DNA of 64,000 bases from NCBI GenBank assembly GCA_964016875.1, contig OZ024730.1:41523943-41587942 (forward strand), written 5' to 3'. Made by a program: the position numbers and the translations under genes. The notes below the pieces were generated by a model that saw only the letters and a list, made by a program, of their open reading frames with translations, did no database searches and had not been told where the DNA came from. Positions 11,986 to 23,530 of this stretch are shown here, piece after piece. Origin of the DNA: Fallopia convolvulus (Eukaryota > Streptophyta > Magnoliopsida > Caryophyllales > Polygonaceae). The stretch's first letter is position 1. Every line of letters starts with the position of its first letter.

Positions 11986-13790
11986 TACGTCAGCGCTCGG
12001 ACCGTGATCGCCGGCATCTCACTCTGCGTTAAGAGAAGCAAAAAGCTCATCGTTAGGAGCCAGCTGATCGAGGGGTAGCAGTCGTGGAAGGTTGCAATCT
12101 CGGCGTCCAGATCCCACTCAGAATGTTGGCCATCTACAAATAGCTTGATCGTCTCCACCCTTGACATAATTGAGTAGTAGGCACCGATCTCACTAGCTTC
12201 CTTAAGAATCTTTCTGTTCGCGACCTCGAGCTCAGCAATCTTGGATCAATCCGAAGCAGCTTGAGAAGAATGGCACTTGTCCGCCTCAGTGAGTTTCACA
12301 AGCTTGCCTGCATCCATCTTCTGGCGTTCGACCGCGAGAGCAACTTCTCTCTCCATGGATGACTTCTCAGCATCCCACTTGGCTTGATGCTCTCTTAAAT
12401 TCTGGTCTTCCTTGTCAACGACATCAGCAACCCAGAGAATGCCTTGTAAGGCCTATGCACCAGAGACGGACATCATCCGCGATGAGGTATAAACAAAAAG
12501 AAGAGAGAAAGAGGAATATATCTGAAAACTGAAGAAGAACATCTAGGTGAAAGCAAACCTTCTAGATCGACAAGCTAGCATCCCTGACTAGAGTAGGAGT
12601 GGGAATTTCCAAGCGAGACTTCTTTGAACCATGAGCGCCGCGGAGTTTCTGCCATAGATCCGAGGGAACCTTCTAGTCTAGATCGATGACTTCTGTGACA
12701 CCAGACGATGATCTTTTGACTGGAGTTATCTTCGCTACAGCCTCAATCTTCACTTTGGGATCAAAGCTGCAGTAGAGAAGCTCCTCCCAAACGAAGAAGA
12801 AGCTTCTAGAAAGAAAACATTAAAACAAATATGTAAAGTCGTTGTAACATCCAAAGTCCAGAAAAAGACACTTATTGGCAAGTTTCTTCGCAGGCTTTGT
12901 GATCATCTCAGCAAACTTCTCGGGCGCACGGGCACTGTCCTCGATCGTCTTCTCTAAGCTTCCCGATTTTACATCATCTTCGTCGTTCGATTGACCTTCA
13001 GTGATAGCCGCTGTTTTGGTTCTAGATTCACCTTCAAGAATTTGATCCACAGACTTTCGATACGTCCTCTTTGCTTCGGAAAGAGCGAAAAGCCTCCTAC
13101 ATGCCTCTGATTCCAGAACGTTGGTATCCAGGTTCGATGGAACTATATATGAAATCATTCAAAATCGGAAAATCAACAAGAAAGGATAGGTAATGACAGA
13201 AGGATGCAGAAATTAGGGTTAGAGATACTTACTCTTGGAAGTCCATGAATCAAAGAAAGTCGCTTGGAACTTCGCACCCAACGTAGACTTCTCTACGTAG
13301 AAGAAGCGGGAAGCCCAATCCTTGTCATTCACTTTCGACTTCGGAGTCAGGGGGTTCTTGGCATCCCTCGCATGGAGAGTGAAACGGCCGACCTTGAGAG
13401 GACAAACCCGATAAGCACATAGCAGATCTTGCATAGTGAATTCAATCTTCTCCTCCAAACAGACTTCGCTTATTTCATACAGAATCTTCCCTACCGACGG
13501 CATCAATTGTGTTGGGGAAGCATTGAGAGCCATGAAGAAATTCAGGATCAAAGAGGATTAAGGGAAAAACGCCCCCAGAGTAAAGGGATACTCAAGGAAG
13601 CAGATCCAACCCTTTTTAACCCAATCCACAGCTTCATGTGTGGGGGTGTAGAAGTTGGTATCGGCCGGAAAGCTGGAGTTCGAACTATTTTTTCCACCTC
13701 TTCCGGGGAGAGGGATCAGGGACGACAGTAGTGAGGTTCAAGGGTGTGGGAAGACTCAAAGCCCATGTCTTTGATATCAACTTTGGCCAT
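11985..13790 (-). pseudogene. Antisense gene (aORF) of Tat element 1, decayed
   Basis: Read on -, it starts with an ATG at 13790 (MAKVDIKDMGF), then CFLEYPFTLGAFFPL, MALNASPTQLMPSVGKILYE, VNDKDWASRFFYVEKSTLGA, an acidic middle, and a coiled coil ending RVETIKLFVDGQHSEWD. The same order occurs in the + strand gene of element 2 at 28490-30349 (CLYEYPFRIGHRFPF, YDRGWADKFFFVRLSSL, RVETIEEFAAGKHSSWD). A likely splice donor (GTAAGT) is at about 13230. Frameshifts and stops are present. Antisense genes of unknown function in this position are known from Tat elements. Confidence 0.75.
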
Positions 13791-14051
13791 GGAAAATGTG
13801 TAACAAAGAAGTAGGGCAAAAGAACAAAGATGCAACAAGAAGATGATTGGAAGAAAGGCAGAAGGAGATCACCGTGTATTTTCGAGAGGTCTGAGTTTGG
13901 ACATTGAAAGCCTGATTGACGTGACCCTTCGTCTCCCCGAGAACAATCGGACGGACGGGACTAAGCCGCGCATCACGCGTCGCTTGTAGCATATGCGGCA
14001 AATCCGATCCAAATCCCGTCTAAAAGGTTCGGATCAAGATTTGGGGGTATT

Positions 14052-14522
14052 TTTAGGCCCAAAATCCATTTGGCCCATTTAATGAAGCAAGCCCAGAAGC
14101 AAATAGGAAGTCATCGAGTAGCTTGATCGCAAGAGCATCCGAGAAGGAGGAGAACTCATCAGTCACTTAGGTGAAAATAGAAAGCTTACGTCACAAGAAA
14201 GGTGCGCACGCTCAAAGGATAACCGCCGCAGTGGTTCACACCCCCAATATGCGCGGGAAGGTGATAACAGTTGGGGATACGCCCTAAAATCTAAGAGATC
14301 GTGGGGAATGGGAAGAGAACGTTAGGCTCATTAGGATATATATAGATTTTTACGGTATATTGTAATGGTATGCACACTTGACACAAAGAGAATTATCAAA
14401 AGAGAGCTTTTGCATTCGTACCTTTGAGATTCATACTTTCTTTTGAATATTCGCTCATCCCTCGATTCGATCGTGCCCCAATATAGGGCAGAAGTTAGCT
14501 TGTCAAATTTTTGTCCAAAACA
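14052..14522 (+). repeat. Candidate 3' LTR of Tat element 1
   Basis: A purine tract (TTTGGGGGTAT) at about 14041-14051 resembles the polypurine tract of element 2 and is followed by sequence containing AGGCCCAAAATCC, like the GGGCCC start of the other LTRs. A TATA-like TATATATAG is at about 14335. The segment ends TTGTCCAAAACA, similar to the element 2 LTR end (TTCCCAAAACA). No 5' partner survives, so the borders are inferred. Confidence 0.5.
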
Positions 14523-15182
14523 AAGATTCGGAAAGCTAAGGTTAACAAGAGTCATTCCTTGTTGAGGCCTCGGCAGCAGAAGGGTCGCCATCGTGGCACT
14601 CTTAGGCTCTTCGCCGAGTTCGTAACACCGAATGGTGTACGTGCACAAGTGCCTCCACTCGTTGGGAAAGAGCTACGCGGGGCATACATTTATCGTCCAG
14701 AAATAATCAAATATATGCTTGGCAAGTGGCAAGCCATCGAGCTGCCTCCCTTTTTGGGAAGCACTAGCTCGATCCCCTCAGGCCAGGGAAACTCAGAGGC
14801 AATCTCCGCAAGTTTCACTCTATCAAAAATTGTGGCGTACCCATCGCCCAAAAGCAACTCGTACTTCGAGTTCGTGATCATCCGAATCTAATACTCGATG
14901 ACCAGCGGAATGTGGTATATGTAATCATTGATACACTGCAGGAAGAAGCTCGATTGCTCGCTAGAGTCTACAATCGCACGTCAAAACCAATAGGTTCCTC
15001 GTCTAATATCGATGACGAAGCCATCTCAATTCTTCAAATGTGCAAACTCGAGTAAACCGGGAGGTTATAGAACCTTCAGAAGGGCTGGGGAAGGATCGCT
15101 AAGAATGAGCGAAGGGGAGTTAGAGTTTTTTGAGAATCACTAGTCTCACTAGTCGCTACAGTTTCAAAAGATTCCTCGTGGT
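14523..15182 (-). pseudogene. Possible fragment of another Tat antisense gene
   Basis: On - a broken reading from an ATG near 15026 (MASSSILDEEPIGFDV) continues by frame changes into DRVKLAEIASEFPWPEGIEL and VLPKKGG at 14690-14881. This resembles N-terminal parts of retrotransposon antisense proteins, but I could not align it to the two other copies here. It may belong to an older element into which element 1 inserted. Confidence 0.3.
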
Positions 15183-15651
15183 TAGGGGTGTTCACGGGTC
15201 GGGTCGGGTCGACCCGCGACCAGAAATTGCGGGTTGCAGGTCGACCCGCGACCCGCAAAATTTTTTGCCTTTGACCCGCGACCCGACCCTGCGGGTCACG
15301 GGTCTAACGGGTCGGGTCGCAGGTTGACCCGCTTGACCCGTTTGACTAAGTCAATCGGGTCAAAACTAATTTTTCACCTAAAAAAATTAATTTTAAACCC
15401 TAAAATAATTAATTTTTAACCTAAAAACATGTATTTTTTAAAAAAAACCGTCGGGTTTGCGGGTCGACCCGTAAATCCATCGATTTTGTTATTAAAAAAT
15501 AGTTTATACATTAATAAAATTATAAAAAAATATATATTTTTAAAAAAATATTACGGGTCGACCCGCGACCCGCGCGGGTTTGACCCGACCCGACCCGCGA
15601 CCCGCAAAATAAAAAAATTCGACCCGCGACCCGACCCGTTGAACACCCCTA
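15183..15651. mobile_element. hAT-type MITE with 8-bp target duplication
   Basis: The ends are TAGGGGTGTTCACGGG and CCCGTTGAACACCCCTA, an inverted pair, and CTCGTGGT flanks both sides (15175-15182 and 15652-15659). The interior is made of GGGTCGACCCGCGACCCG-type palindromic repeats around a short AT-rich core. It has no coding capacity, so it would have needed a transposase from elsewhere. A related copy is at 47779-52312. Confidence 0.93.
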
Positions 15652-15659
15652 CTCGTGGT

Positions 15660-16817
15660 AATTCTCCTAGAATTTGAACACGAAGCGTGGAGGAGGGCCC
15701 GAAGAGGAACCTCTAGGCATGAAAAACAGGATCCAGGGCTTGGAAGGCGACCACCTGGAAAAGAAGAAAGCCTTAGGAAGAAAACCAAACTCGAGAGTAA
15801 AAGCAACAACGTAGGAAAAACGCAATCCTAGGGCTATTCGTAAGGATAGGCTACATGGAAAAAAAGCGAAGGGGGACAAACAAGAATTGCAAGTTGAAAC
15901 TAAATCCCAAAAGATCAAAGAGCCAAATGTCCCATCACCCAAAAGCAAAACGCTTAAACTTCTCAAGAACATTCAAAATTCAAAAAACAAACCAAGAACT
16001 CAACCGCCCAGTGGACCGTCAGGCAAACGCCCAAGAGGGTCGAACCCACCATCGGACCACCAAAACAAAGCCTTATCCCCGCCTTTTCGTCGTTGTGACA
16101 CCGGCGTGAAACTCGGAAAAAAGACTGCCTCCTTTTAGGGCGAAAGGCGAAAAAGAGGATAATTCTCCGAAAAGTGAGTCGGGGGGAGAAAAGATGCTAA
16201 CTTGTTAAAGAGATTAATGCAGGAGAGGCGGTGGCAAGCTTCGATCGGTGGTGTTCTTCGTTGTTGGTCATGAGAAGCCGAAGGGTCATAGAAGAGAGAG
16301 AATTTCTAAGTGTGGAAGATGAAGCGGGAAAAAGAAAAGAGAATCTCTAAGTGTGTGGCATTTATAAGATAGGATATTGAGCCTTTCTCCCCTAAATCGT
16401 CTTTATGGGCCCAATCTCCTCAAAGCTCATTAAGGAAAGATCTCAATATCTGCAAGTACGCAACCAATGTTCTCCCAGAAAAAATGCTAAGGACAAATAA
16501 TCTCGTTCAAATCTAAGAGGTCTTGAACTTCTTTAGACAGAGACCTCGAATCTCAGTAAATAGATCTCGAACAATCCAACAGCTATAACCCCGAGTCACG
16601 CTAGTAAAGTTGGCCACGAACCTCGAAGAAGGAAGGGCAAAAGCTCATAGTCGCGCATTTATGCCTTGTGATCCTCGACGACGAAACACAAGCCGTGGGG
16701 TTGTGATGGTGCGCGAAGATAGCGATGTATGAAAAGAAAGAGCAAATCGCGAGATAAACCCAAGAGAATAACTTTATGGGTCAGTCCAAGGGTTTTCTTG
16801 CACCCATCCAAAAATCT
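15660..16817. other. Non-coding, decayed LTR-element DNA
   Basis: Only broken readings occur. A TATA-like stretch and AGAGAG/CTAAGTGTG repeats around 16300-16370 recall an LTR or 3' untranslated region. A segment of about 100 bp at 16498-16598 is repeated directly, at about 80 percent identity, at 17481-17581. Confidence 0.4.
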
Positions 16818-17010
16818 GAAGGCCAAACATCATGCGCTTCCCACTAAGATGGGAAGTGGATAAATAAAACAACCCAAGTTAGAAGAGCTGAAGGCCAAAC
16901 ATCAAGAACTTCCCACTGAGGCGGGAGGTGGACAAGCCAAGCGATCCAAGTCAGAGAAGAGTTGAGGGTCGAACATCGCGCGTTTCCTGCTAGGGTGGAA
17001 AGTATTTTAG
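16818..17010. repeat. Tandem repeat, about 72-74 bp unit, 2.6 copies
   Basis: Units begin GAAGGCCAAACATC at 16818 and 16890 and GAGGGTCGAACATC at 16964. They share CTTCCCACT..GGCGGGAAGTGG-like blocks. Short tandem arrays of this kind are typical of the 3' untranslated region of Tat elements and are a known seed of plant satellites. It supports an older Tat element in 14.5-17.7 kb. Confidence 0.8.
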
Positions 17011-17993
17011 AAATGTGGCTCCAATTCGGCAAGGGAGGAAACCGTGCAAGTTCAAAAGCTGACACAACCGTCCCGCTCGGCCAATCAGGGACCACCTCTT
17101 CTAACCAGTCGTAGGCCACCTCTCTCTCAACCAATCAAATACCAACAACTCGCACATCCCACATCAGATAATGGTGGAAATCTCACTTCCCAAATGTCTA
17201 TAAATAACGAAGAAGCTCGAATTTTGCATGGGTCAAAAATATATCTCTAACTCAAGAACTATCTTGCTCGTTAAAGATCGACGTGTTGAAACAATCACAA
17301 AGACCGCGCTACAATCAAGAGAAGGTTAATAAAAAGACTTCAAGTCACTTAAAAAGAAACTCTTTCGTGTCAATTAGGAGGTCACAAACAAGCTCAAGTC
17401 GCCCTCAAAATATCTCGAGTCTCGAATAAATAACTATTCTCAAATTGTGATAGAAAAGATCTCGAAAGTAGTTCATTAGCTATAATCTCGTTGTAATCAA
17501 AGAGGTCTCGAACCTCATTAGAGAGAGACCTTGAATCTCAGTAAAGAGATCTCGAGCAATCCCACAATTGTAACCTCATGTCTCAATTATAAATAAAAGC
17601 AAGGGTCTGTTTTGCCGAATTAATAATCTTGTTCCTCGATATTAGTGCTAGTTTATTTCGGGTTTCATCAATATCAACTTGATATCGGAGTGTTGTACAC
17701 CTAAAAAATTGGTAATTTTACTCTTATCTATACCCATGTCAAATATCAAGTATCGATATTACTTATATCCATATCTTGATAATCACATCGATACCGATAT
17801 CCAATATCACATATCTTAAATATCAGTACTACATGAGCCCAATGTTTGTATGAGAGTTGGTTTGATTGGCTTATCAATGATGGAAATTTTTTGAGATGTT
17901 GGTATTGCTTCTAACTTATTTACCAGTTGTGATCTAAGCCTGTTTATTGGACCGTGTAAAATGTTAAAAACGTTTTATCTTAGAATTTAAAAA
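17011..17993. other. LTR-like remnant and flanking DNA
   Basis: A purine tract (GGGAGGAAACCG) ends at about 17043 and could precede an LTR running to GGGTTTCATCA at 17671. A TATA-like ATAAATAAAAG is near 17590. From 17740 to 17835 there is a degenerate ATATC-rich stretch. No gene is visible. The LTR borders are unproven. Confidence 0.3.
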
Positions 17994-18215
17994 AGAGGTT
18001 TTTGCGTACAACCACCCGCTAAATGGTTGACATTGCAAGATACCACCCGTTGAATCACTATTTATTTTGACACTTATTGAATGTCATTTTGTTACAGAGA
18101 ACCACCCAGTTGTCAAGTTTGTTGGCTTTCTCGTTAAAAAGCGCATTTTTACCATTTTGCCCCTCGTTTTTTAAAAAAACTACCTAAATTATCAGGTTTC
18201 CCCTTAACAAGTCAA
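17994..18215 (+). repeat. Left terminal inverted repeat of the Pack-MULE
   Basis: It pairs as reverse complement with 39536-39602 (outer third) and 19066-19228 (inner two thirds). Shared blocks include CCCGCTAAATG, GACATTGCAAGATA, TGTCATTTTGTT, GAGAACCACCCAG and TTTTTACCATTTT. Divergence is moderate, so this element is older than those nested in it. Confidence 0.85.
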
Positions 18216-18360
18216 TTCTATTTATGTGTATTGTCCCTTTCTCCCCCACCTTTCCCCATTTAATTTTTTCTGCCTTCCTCTTCCCAAATCAAAAAAGCTT
18301 CAAAATGCAGGCATAGCCATCCACAACACAAACCCCCAATTTTAGTACCCTAATTAATTT

Positions 18361-18790
18361 GTCGATGGAGACTTCGGTGTGGCGGAGGCCTGTAATAACG
18401 ATCCTCCTCTCCACCATCGTCGATCCGAACGACGTCGTCTACCTGACGCACCTCCCTCCAGACCCGACGAACACCTTCGCGCCTGCGACGAACAACCTCA
18501 CCAGCCCCTTCTACGACTCCGCCTCCGTGGTGCCACCTGCAACAACGACCGGATTTTGAAGATCTCCCTCCCGGGGCACCACCGACAACATCGACCTCCA
18601 CTGCAATCGCCTCTCTGGTGCCATCCCCCCGCATCTTAGCTCTCTCTCTCCTACCTCTCCACCTTCGACGTCTCCGAAAACCACCTCTCCGACCCCATCT
18701 CGCCCTCCCTTGCCAATTGCACCACCCTCCTCCCCCGCTTCAACCGCACCGACCTCTATGGGTACCTGCTCGACCCGTATTGGATAATTC
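18361..18790 (+). pseudogene. Captured fragment of an LRR receptor-like kinase gene
   Basis: This GC-rich block stands out in AT-rich surroundings. Across frame changes it reads DPNDVVYLTHL, then CNNDRILKISLPG, NRLSGAIPPHL, LSYLSTFDVSENHLSDPI and SPSLANCTTLLPRFN. This is the N-cap and first leucine-rich repeats of a plant LRR receptor-like kinase, of the short-ectodomain kind such as the BIR group. It has no kinase domain, no single open frame and no stop-to-stop gene. I infer it was copied into the Pack-MULE from a host gene. Confidence 0.7.
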
Positions 18791-19065
18791 AACCCTCCTT
18801 CAATGCAATTCGACTTATCCTTATATTGGAAAAGCAACAAGGATTGAAACCGGCATGGTTGGAGACTCGTTACTGCTCCCAAATAACTTGACTTACTCCA
18901 ATTTATGTTGAATTTCAAACATGAAAAGACTCATCTTTTGGCACATAATTCCCTCTTTTAATTTCAAACTTGAGTAATTTCAGTTTTTAGTCCATTTTTT
19001 CTTTCGATTGAGGGGTCTATTTAAACGAACAAGCTTGCAAGATAGAAGACTGAAGATGATAAAGT

Positions 19066-19228
19066 GGTAGCCGGTTGTGGTTAATAGGGAAACCTGGAAA
19101 TTTGGGTAGTTTTTTTTTAAAACAAGGGAGAAAATGGTAAAAACGCATTTTTAACAGGAAACCTAAAAGACTTGACGGCTGGGTGGTTCTCCGCAACAAA
19201 ATGACATTTAATGGGCGTATCAAAATAA
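19066..19228 (-). repeat. Right terminal inverted repeat of the Pack-MULE, inner part
   Basis: Reverse complement of about 18058-18215. It ends at TCAAAATAA (19220-19228), where the inner MULE inserted. The rest of this repeat is at 39536-39602. Confidence 0.85.
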
Positions 19229-19967
19229 GAAGAGGAGTCTCGTGCGAACGCCCGTTTGTGTGAGAAATGAGAAAGCTCTCGGACCGTTCGATCGTATTAC
19301 ACGGACGGTTGAGATTGCTCTTATCTTTAAAAAAAATGTAAAAAAAAGGACACGCGCCACGCGGGGCGTTCAAGACACGCGGTATTTATAAAGTCCATCT
19401 CTTCTCTCGCCATTTCTCTCTCTCACTTTTACTGTTTCCGAAGCGGCTTCAAGCAGTTCAAGCGTGAAATTGTTCAATCGAAGCTATTTTGGAGTGACTT
19501 CGAGCCGGATTCTTACCATTAAAGCCATTAGAAAGCTCAATCTAGTTCCAGATGAAGAATCAAAGTTCATCTCAAGAGAATCAAGGTTTTTATCTCTCGT
19601 TTTAAATTTACTGAAACCCTAGTTTTTTCGTTTGTTATTTGTGTTTGTTGAGCGTATATATACTAAATGTTTGATCGATTGTGTGTTTTTAGTGTTTATT
19701 TGAGTTGTTTGAAGTTGATAGTGTCGATTTTGGTGTTTTGTGCTTTTGTGAATAAAAAATGCATGAATCGTCACTTTCTTTTACTCGATTTTTGGTCCTA
19801 CCACTTGAATAAAATACAAATTGTGTGTGCATGTGCGCATTTGATGTATTTATCCAGTTTTTTGATGTTGAGTTTTGCAATAGGTGATTGTGGCTTTGTT
19901 AGTTGCATGAAATGATTTGGTATACGTGCGTGGGAAAGTGTTAGTGATCTTGTGTTGAATTTTGTTC

Positions 19968-20170
19968 ATTCATTTGTACATATTTGTTCATTCAAACTGG
20001 CATAGCATTGTTCATAAGAAACTGGCATTTGTTCATAAGAAACTTGTATTTATTCATCAGAAACTTGCATTTGTTCATCATAAACTACCATTTGTTCATC
20101 AGAAACTTGCATTTGTTCATCAGAAACTTGCATTTGTTCATTTGAAACTAGCATTTGTTCATCAATAAAA
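19968..20170 (+). repeat. TTTGTTCAT array A (21-bp unit) in intron 1 of the Ulp1-like gene
   Basis: About ten units of TTTGTTCATCAGAAACTTGCA type with small changes. It lies between the likely donor at 19586 and acceptor at 20228, so it is intronic. It happens to be open in one frame (FVHQKLA repeats), but this has no start context and is not likely coding. Confidence 0.95.
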
Positions 20171-21524
20171 TCAAACATTATGGTGGATACATGTGTGAAT
20201 TTGTGCTTTGTATTTCTTGTTTATTTAGGGAATAAACATTCAGGATCTATTAAACAACGTTCTGCAAATTATAAACAAGTAAATCATCTAAGGTTTGGTA
20301 CAATGACAATCGGAGAAGATGAAATATGTGCTATTCGAAGGGGTTTTCCATTTTTTATTTTTGTATTGTTGTTTTGATATGTTTTTTTTGTGCTTTTAAA
20401 ATGTGTGTTTATACTGTCTTATTTCCCTTTTTTGTAATAGAAATCGGGAGCAAATTCCGGAAGTGATGCTTCTTCTACCGTTGAAAAGAATGTGAGAAGA
20501 AAATCAATTGCTAAAAAGTCGGTTTCAAAATCAATTGCTACCAAAGTGCCTATATTGAGGCAAAAGCCGGCTATTGAGTCGTCTCCATCAAATAAGAGAC
20601 ATCGGCTGGACAAGGGCAAAAAGGTTGTGTTTGATGAATTCCCCGATGATGTGTTGCTTATTGATATGATCCCTAGAAAGGGAGTGGCGATAAATGAACC
20701 ATCTGAGAGGAAAACGGATACTGTTGTTGGTGAATTACAAGTTGTTGGGAAGAAGAGGAAAGTTGATATTGTTGTCGTAAAGGACAAGGTGTTGGGAAAA
20801 ACTCAAAAGTGAAGGTGCCATTGAGAGCTTTGAAGCGTGAGCATTTGTCGTTGAATCACAAGAACTCTCCAAAGCTGATTTGTGAAGTTATTGTTGTTTT
20901 TAAAGGGGGAAGCAAGTTTACTGCTCTTAAAGAGATGGAGTTTGAGCACCTCATAGAATGGAATGTGACTGATCTACCTAGTAAGATGTGCTACTATGTT
21001 GCTCGCTGTTTTGACCCTACATCATGCACATTGAGGATTGGTGATGGACCAGGTGTTAGGATAACACCTGAACTTGTGCAATTTTACCTTGGTCTACCAT
21101 GTGGTCCAAGGACAATTTCTATCTCGAAGACTGTCAAGCATTTAGATATGTACAATAGTTTTAGAGAACAATTTGTGTTGGCTGAAATTGATGAGGTGAC
21201 AGGGAAGAACAAATTGATGGAGTTTGAGAAGATCAAAATTGGGCTTTTGAGTACAGTGATCAAGAAAGATGAGAATAGTGGTGCTTGGTTTAGGAGGAAC
21301 TTTATTATATTGTTCTACACACTCTGTATAGAGAGCATTCAAAATGGTGGTGTAAACTTAAAGTTCTTGGATCATTTGGTAGACTTGAACAAGATCAGTG
21401 AGTACGATTGGTGTGCTCATCTTGTTGAGAAGTTGGTTGAGAATGCTGATTCATGGAGGAAAACAAATAATGGGTTTTTTAGAGGACCTATTATATTGTT
21501 GTTGGTATGATTTCTAATTTGTTC

Positions 21525-21608
21525 ATTACTACCATCAATTTGTTCATTGGTTTATGCATATTTGTTCATTAATAAGATTAATTTGTTCATTAATTTGTTT
21601 CATGACAG
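21525..21608 (+). repeat. TTTGTTCAT array B in an intron of the Ulp1-like gene
   Basis: Four copies of TTTGTTCAT with variable spacers, between the end of the exon near 21506 and the acceptor at about 21609. Confidence 0.9.
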
Positions 21609-21944
21609 ATTGTATATTGTGATTGTATGGTCATCTATAGTCGTCCTACAACTCCAAGATCCTTCCCTGTGATCAAGCATTTCAATCATGATTACTTGGT
21701 TGAGAGAGAGAGAGAGTTTTGAGGTTTCCAAGGGTTGTTTTGGAAAAGGCTATTTTAGAGGTTTGCCTGAGTTTGTTTACCCTGGTGGTGATCATGACAA
21801 GAATGAAGGGAAAGCCCCTGCTTCTGAACATTTTAAAGAACAAATTGATCTTGACGATGGAGGTGACGTATGTTTATTTGATTTTTTCATGTTTTTTGTC
21901 TTTATTTTTTTTTGCACGACGGTGATGTATGTTTATTTGTTTAT

Positions 21945-22077
21945 TAAAACTAGCATATCATTTGTTCATAAGAAAATAGCATTTGTTCATAAGAAACTAG
22001 CATTTTTTCATCACAAACTAGCATTTGTTCATTAGAACCTAGCATTTGTTCATCACAAACTAGCATTTGTTCATAGC
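21945..22077 (+). repeat. TTTGTTCAT array C in an intron of the Ulp1-like gene
   Basis: About six copies in the 21-bp form (TTTGTTCATAAGAAACTAGCA), in the intron between 21868 and 22124. Confidence 0.92.
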
Positions 22078-23431
22078 ATGTTGTGTCTTTTTTTTGTACT
22101 TATATATATTACTTCTTTTGTAGTCATTGTTGAAAGAACATCTTGATATGTCAATGGAGGTTGCATCAGCTTTGAAGAGATATCTCGATCATGTGAAAAG
22201 AGCTCCAACTGAAATCGCCAACCACGGACTTTTCACCAAGATCAATGAAGCTTTTGAGAAGCTATTGGGGTTGAAGGGTGTTTCATCATCATCCCAATCT
22301 GGCACCCAAGAAGACTCTGAATTGCCAAGCCAAAATTCATTCTAGGAGGAAGCTACAAAGGTTTTGGATGAAATTGAGTTCGCAATGAAGGCAAAGAAGC
22401 GGTTTGAATTACCTTCTTTTGACCTGGGCGTTTCTCCATTGAGGGATGATTGGGCTGGGGTTGCAGATATCGGTATGGAAAGTGTTATTATGCAAGAAGA
22501 TGAGTTTAGGAAGGTTGATGCGAAAAGGAAGAAGGAACTAAAGATTTCCTTTGTTTGCAAGGGATTAACTGATGAACAAATTAGAAAAAAGGTTAAAGAG
22601 GAGGAAGCTTCAAGGAAAAAGGTTGAGGAAGACAGGAGAAGGATTGAAGAAGAAGAGAAGTTGAAAACGGATGAAGAGGACAAGAGGATAAGAGAAGAAA
22701 AAGAAAAGAGGAAGCAGGAAGAGGATTTGTTGGAATCTATAAGGAGGGAGGATGCATTAATACCAGAGGATGAGAAGAGAAAGAAAGAGGAGGAAGAGAA
22801 GAGGAAAACAAGACAGGAAGAGAAGAGGAAGTGGGAAGAGGAGGTAGAGAAAAAGAGAAAAGCAACTGAGGAGGAAGAGAAGAGACAAAGAGAAGACGAA
22901 GAGAAGAAAAAACGGGAAGAGGAGGAAGAGAAAAGGAGACAACTAGTTGAGGAGGAAGAGAAGAGACAAAGAGAAGAGGAAGAAAAGAGAAAGCGGGAAG
23001 AGGAGGAAGAGAAAAGGAGACAACTAGCTGAGGAAGAGAAGATGCGTGTAGAAGAAGTTAAGAGGTTGGAAGATGAGGAAGAGAAGAAGAGGAACAAGGA
23101 AGAGGAAGAGAAGAAGAGAGAAGCAGAGGAGAAAGAGAAGAATATGATTGAGGAGTTTGAACAACAGAGAAAGCAAGAGGAGGTGAAGAGGAGGCAAGAG
23201 GAAAGGAAGAAGAGGAAAGAAGAAGAGGAAGAGAAGAGGAAGAAGGAATATGCTGAGGCGAAAATGAAGATTGATGAAGAGAAGAGAAAGGAAGAGGAGA
23301 AGAAGAAGAAGAAACAAGAAAGGGATGTAGAACTGATGAGAATTGGCATGGAGTTAACAAGAGGAGTTAGATAAGATGAAGGAGGATGAAGCAAATAAGA
23401 AGCATGAAGAGGAGTTGAACAGGATTCAGGA

Positions 23432-23530
23432 TGAGGTTTGTTCATTGATTTTACTTATTTGTTCATTGATTTTTGCTTATTTGTTCATAAGTTATAGGAC
23501 ATTTGTTCATTGATTTTGTATGTAGTTTGT
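23432..23530 (+). repeat. TTTGTTCAT array D in an intron of the Ulp1-like gene
   Basis: Five copies, starting right at the exon boundary (GATGAG followed by GTTTGTTCATTG) so that the first copy supplies the GT donor. The acceptor is at about 23565. Confidence 0.9.

Larger units (their letters stand above)
4400..14522 (+). mobile_element. Tat-lineage Ty3/gypsy retrotransposon, 5'-truncated and decayed (element 1)
   Basis: The order is gag, protease, reverse transcriptase, RNase H, second RNase H, integrase on +, then an antisense gene on -, then a candidate 3' LTR. Two RNase H domains and an antisense gene between integrase and the 3' LTR are known marks of the Tat clade (Retand, Ogre, Grande relatives). 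The 5' LTR, primer-binding site and gag start are missing; coding begins abruptly near 4404, beside a small duplication of CATGTAGCCATATTC. Stops and frameshifts occur in every domain, so the element is dead. Confidence 0.85.

Noticed and set aside
14331..14648. Possible independent small gene on -
   Set aside because: It crosses the inferred LTR end and has no recognisable domain; more likely a chance frame.
18350..18918. - strand open readings rich in Gly, Val, Arg and Glu
   Set aside because: They mirror the GC-rich captured LRR fragment on +, which has recognisable LRR motifs; the - strand readings match nothing.
19962..20168. Open reading of FVHQKLA repeats
   Set aside because: It is only the 21-bp TTTGTTCAT repeat translated; 21 is a multiple of three, so the frame stays open by chance. 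It lies in an intron.
22342..23445. Long - strand open reading of 367 codons rich in Ser and Phe
   Set aside because: It is the complement of the GAA/GAG/AAG-rich coiled-coil exon of the Ulp1-like gene. The composition explains the open frame and no domain is recognisable.
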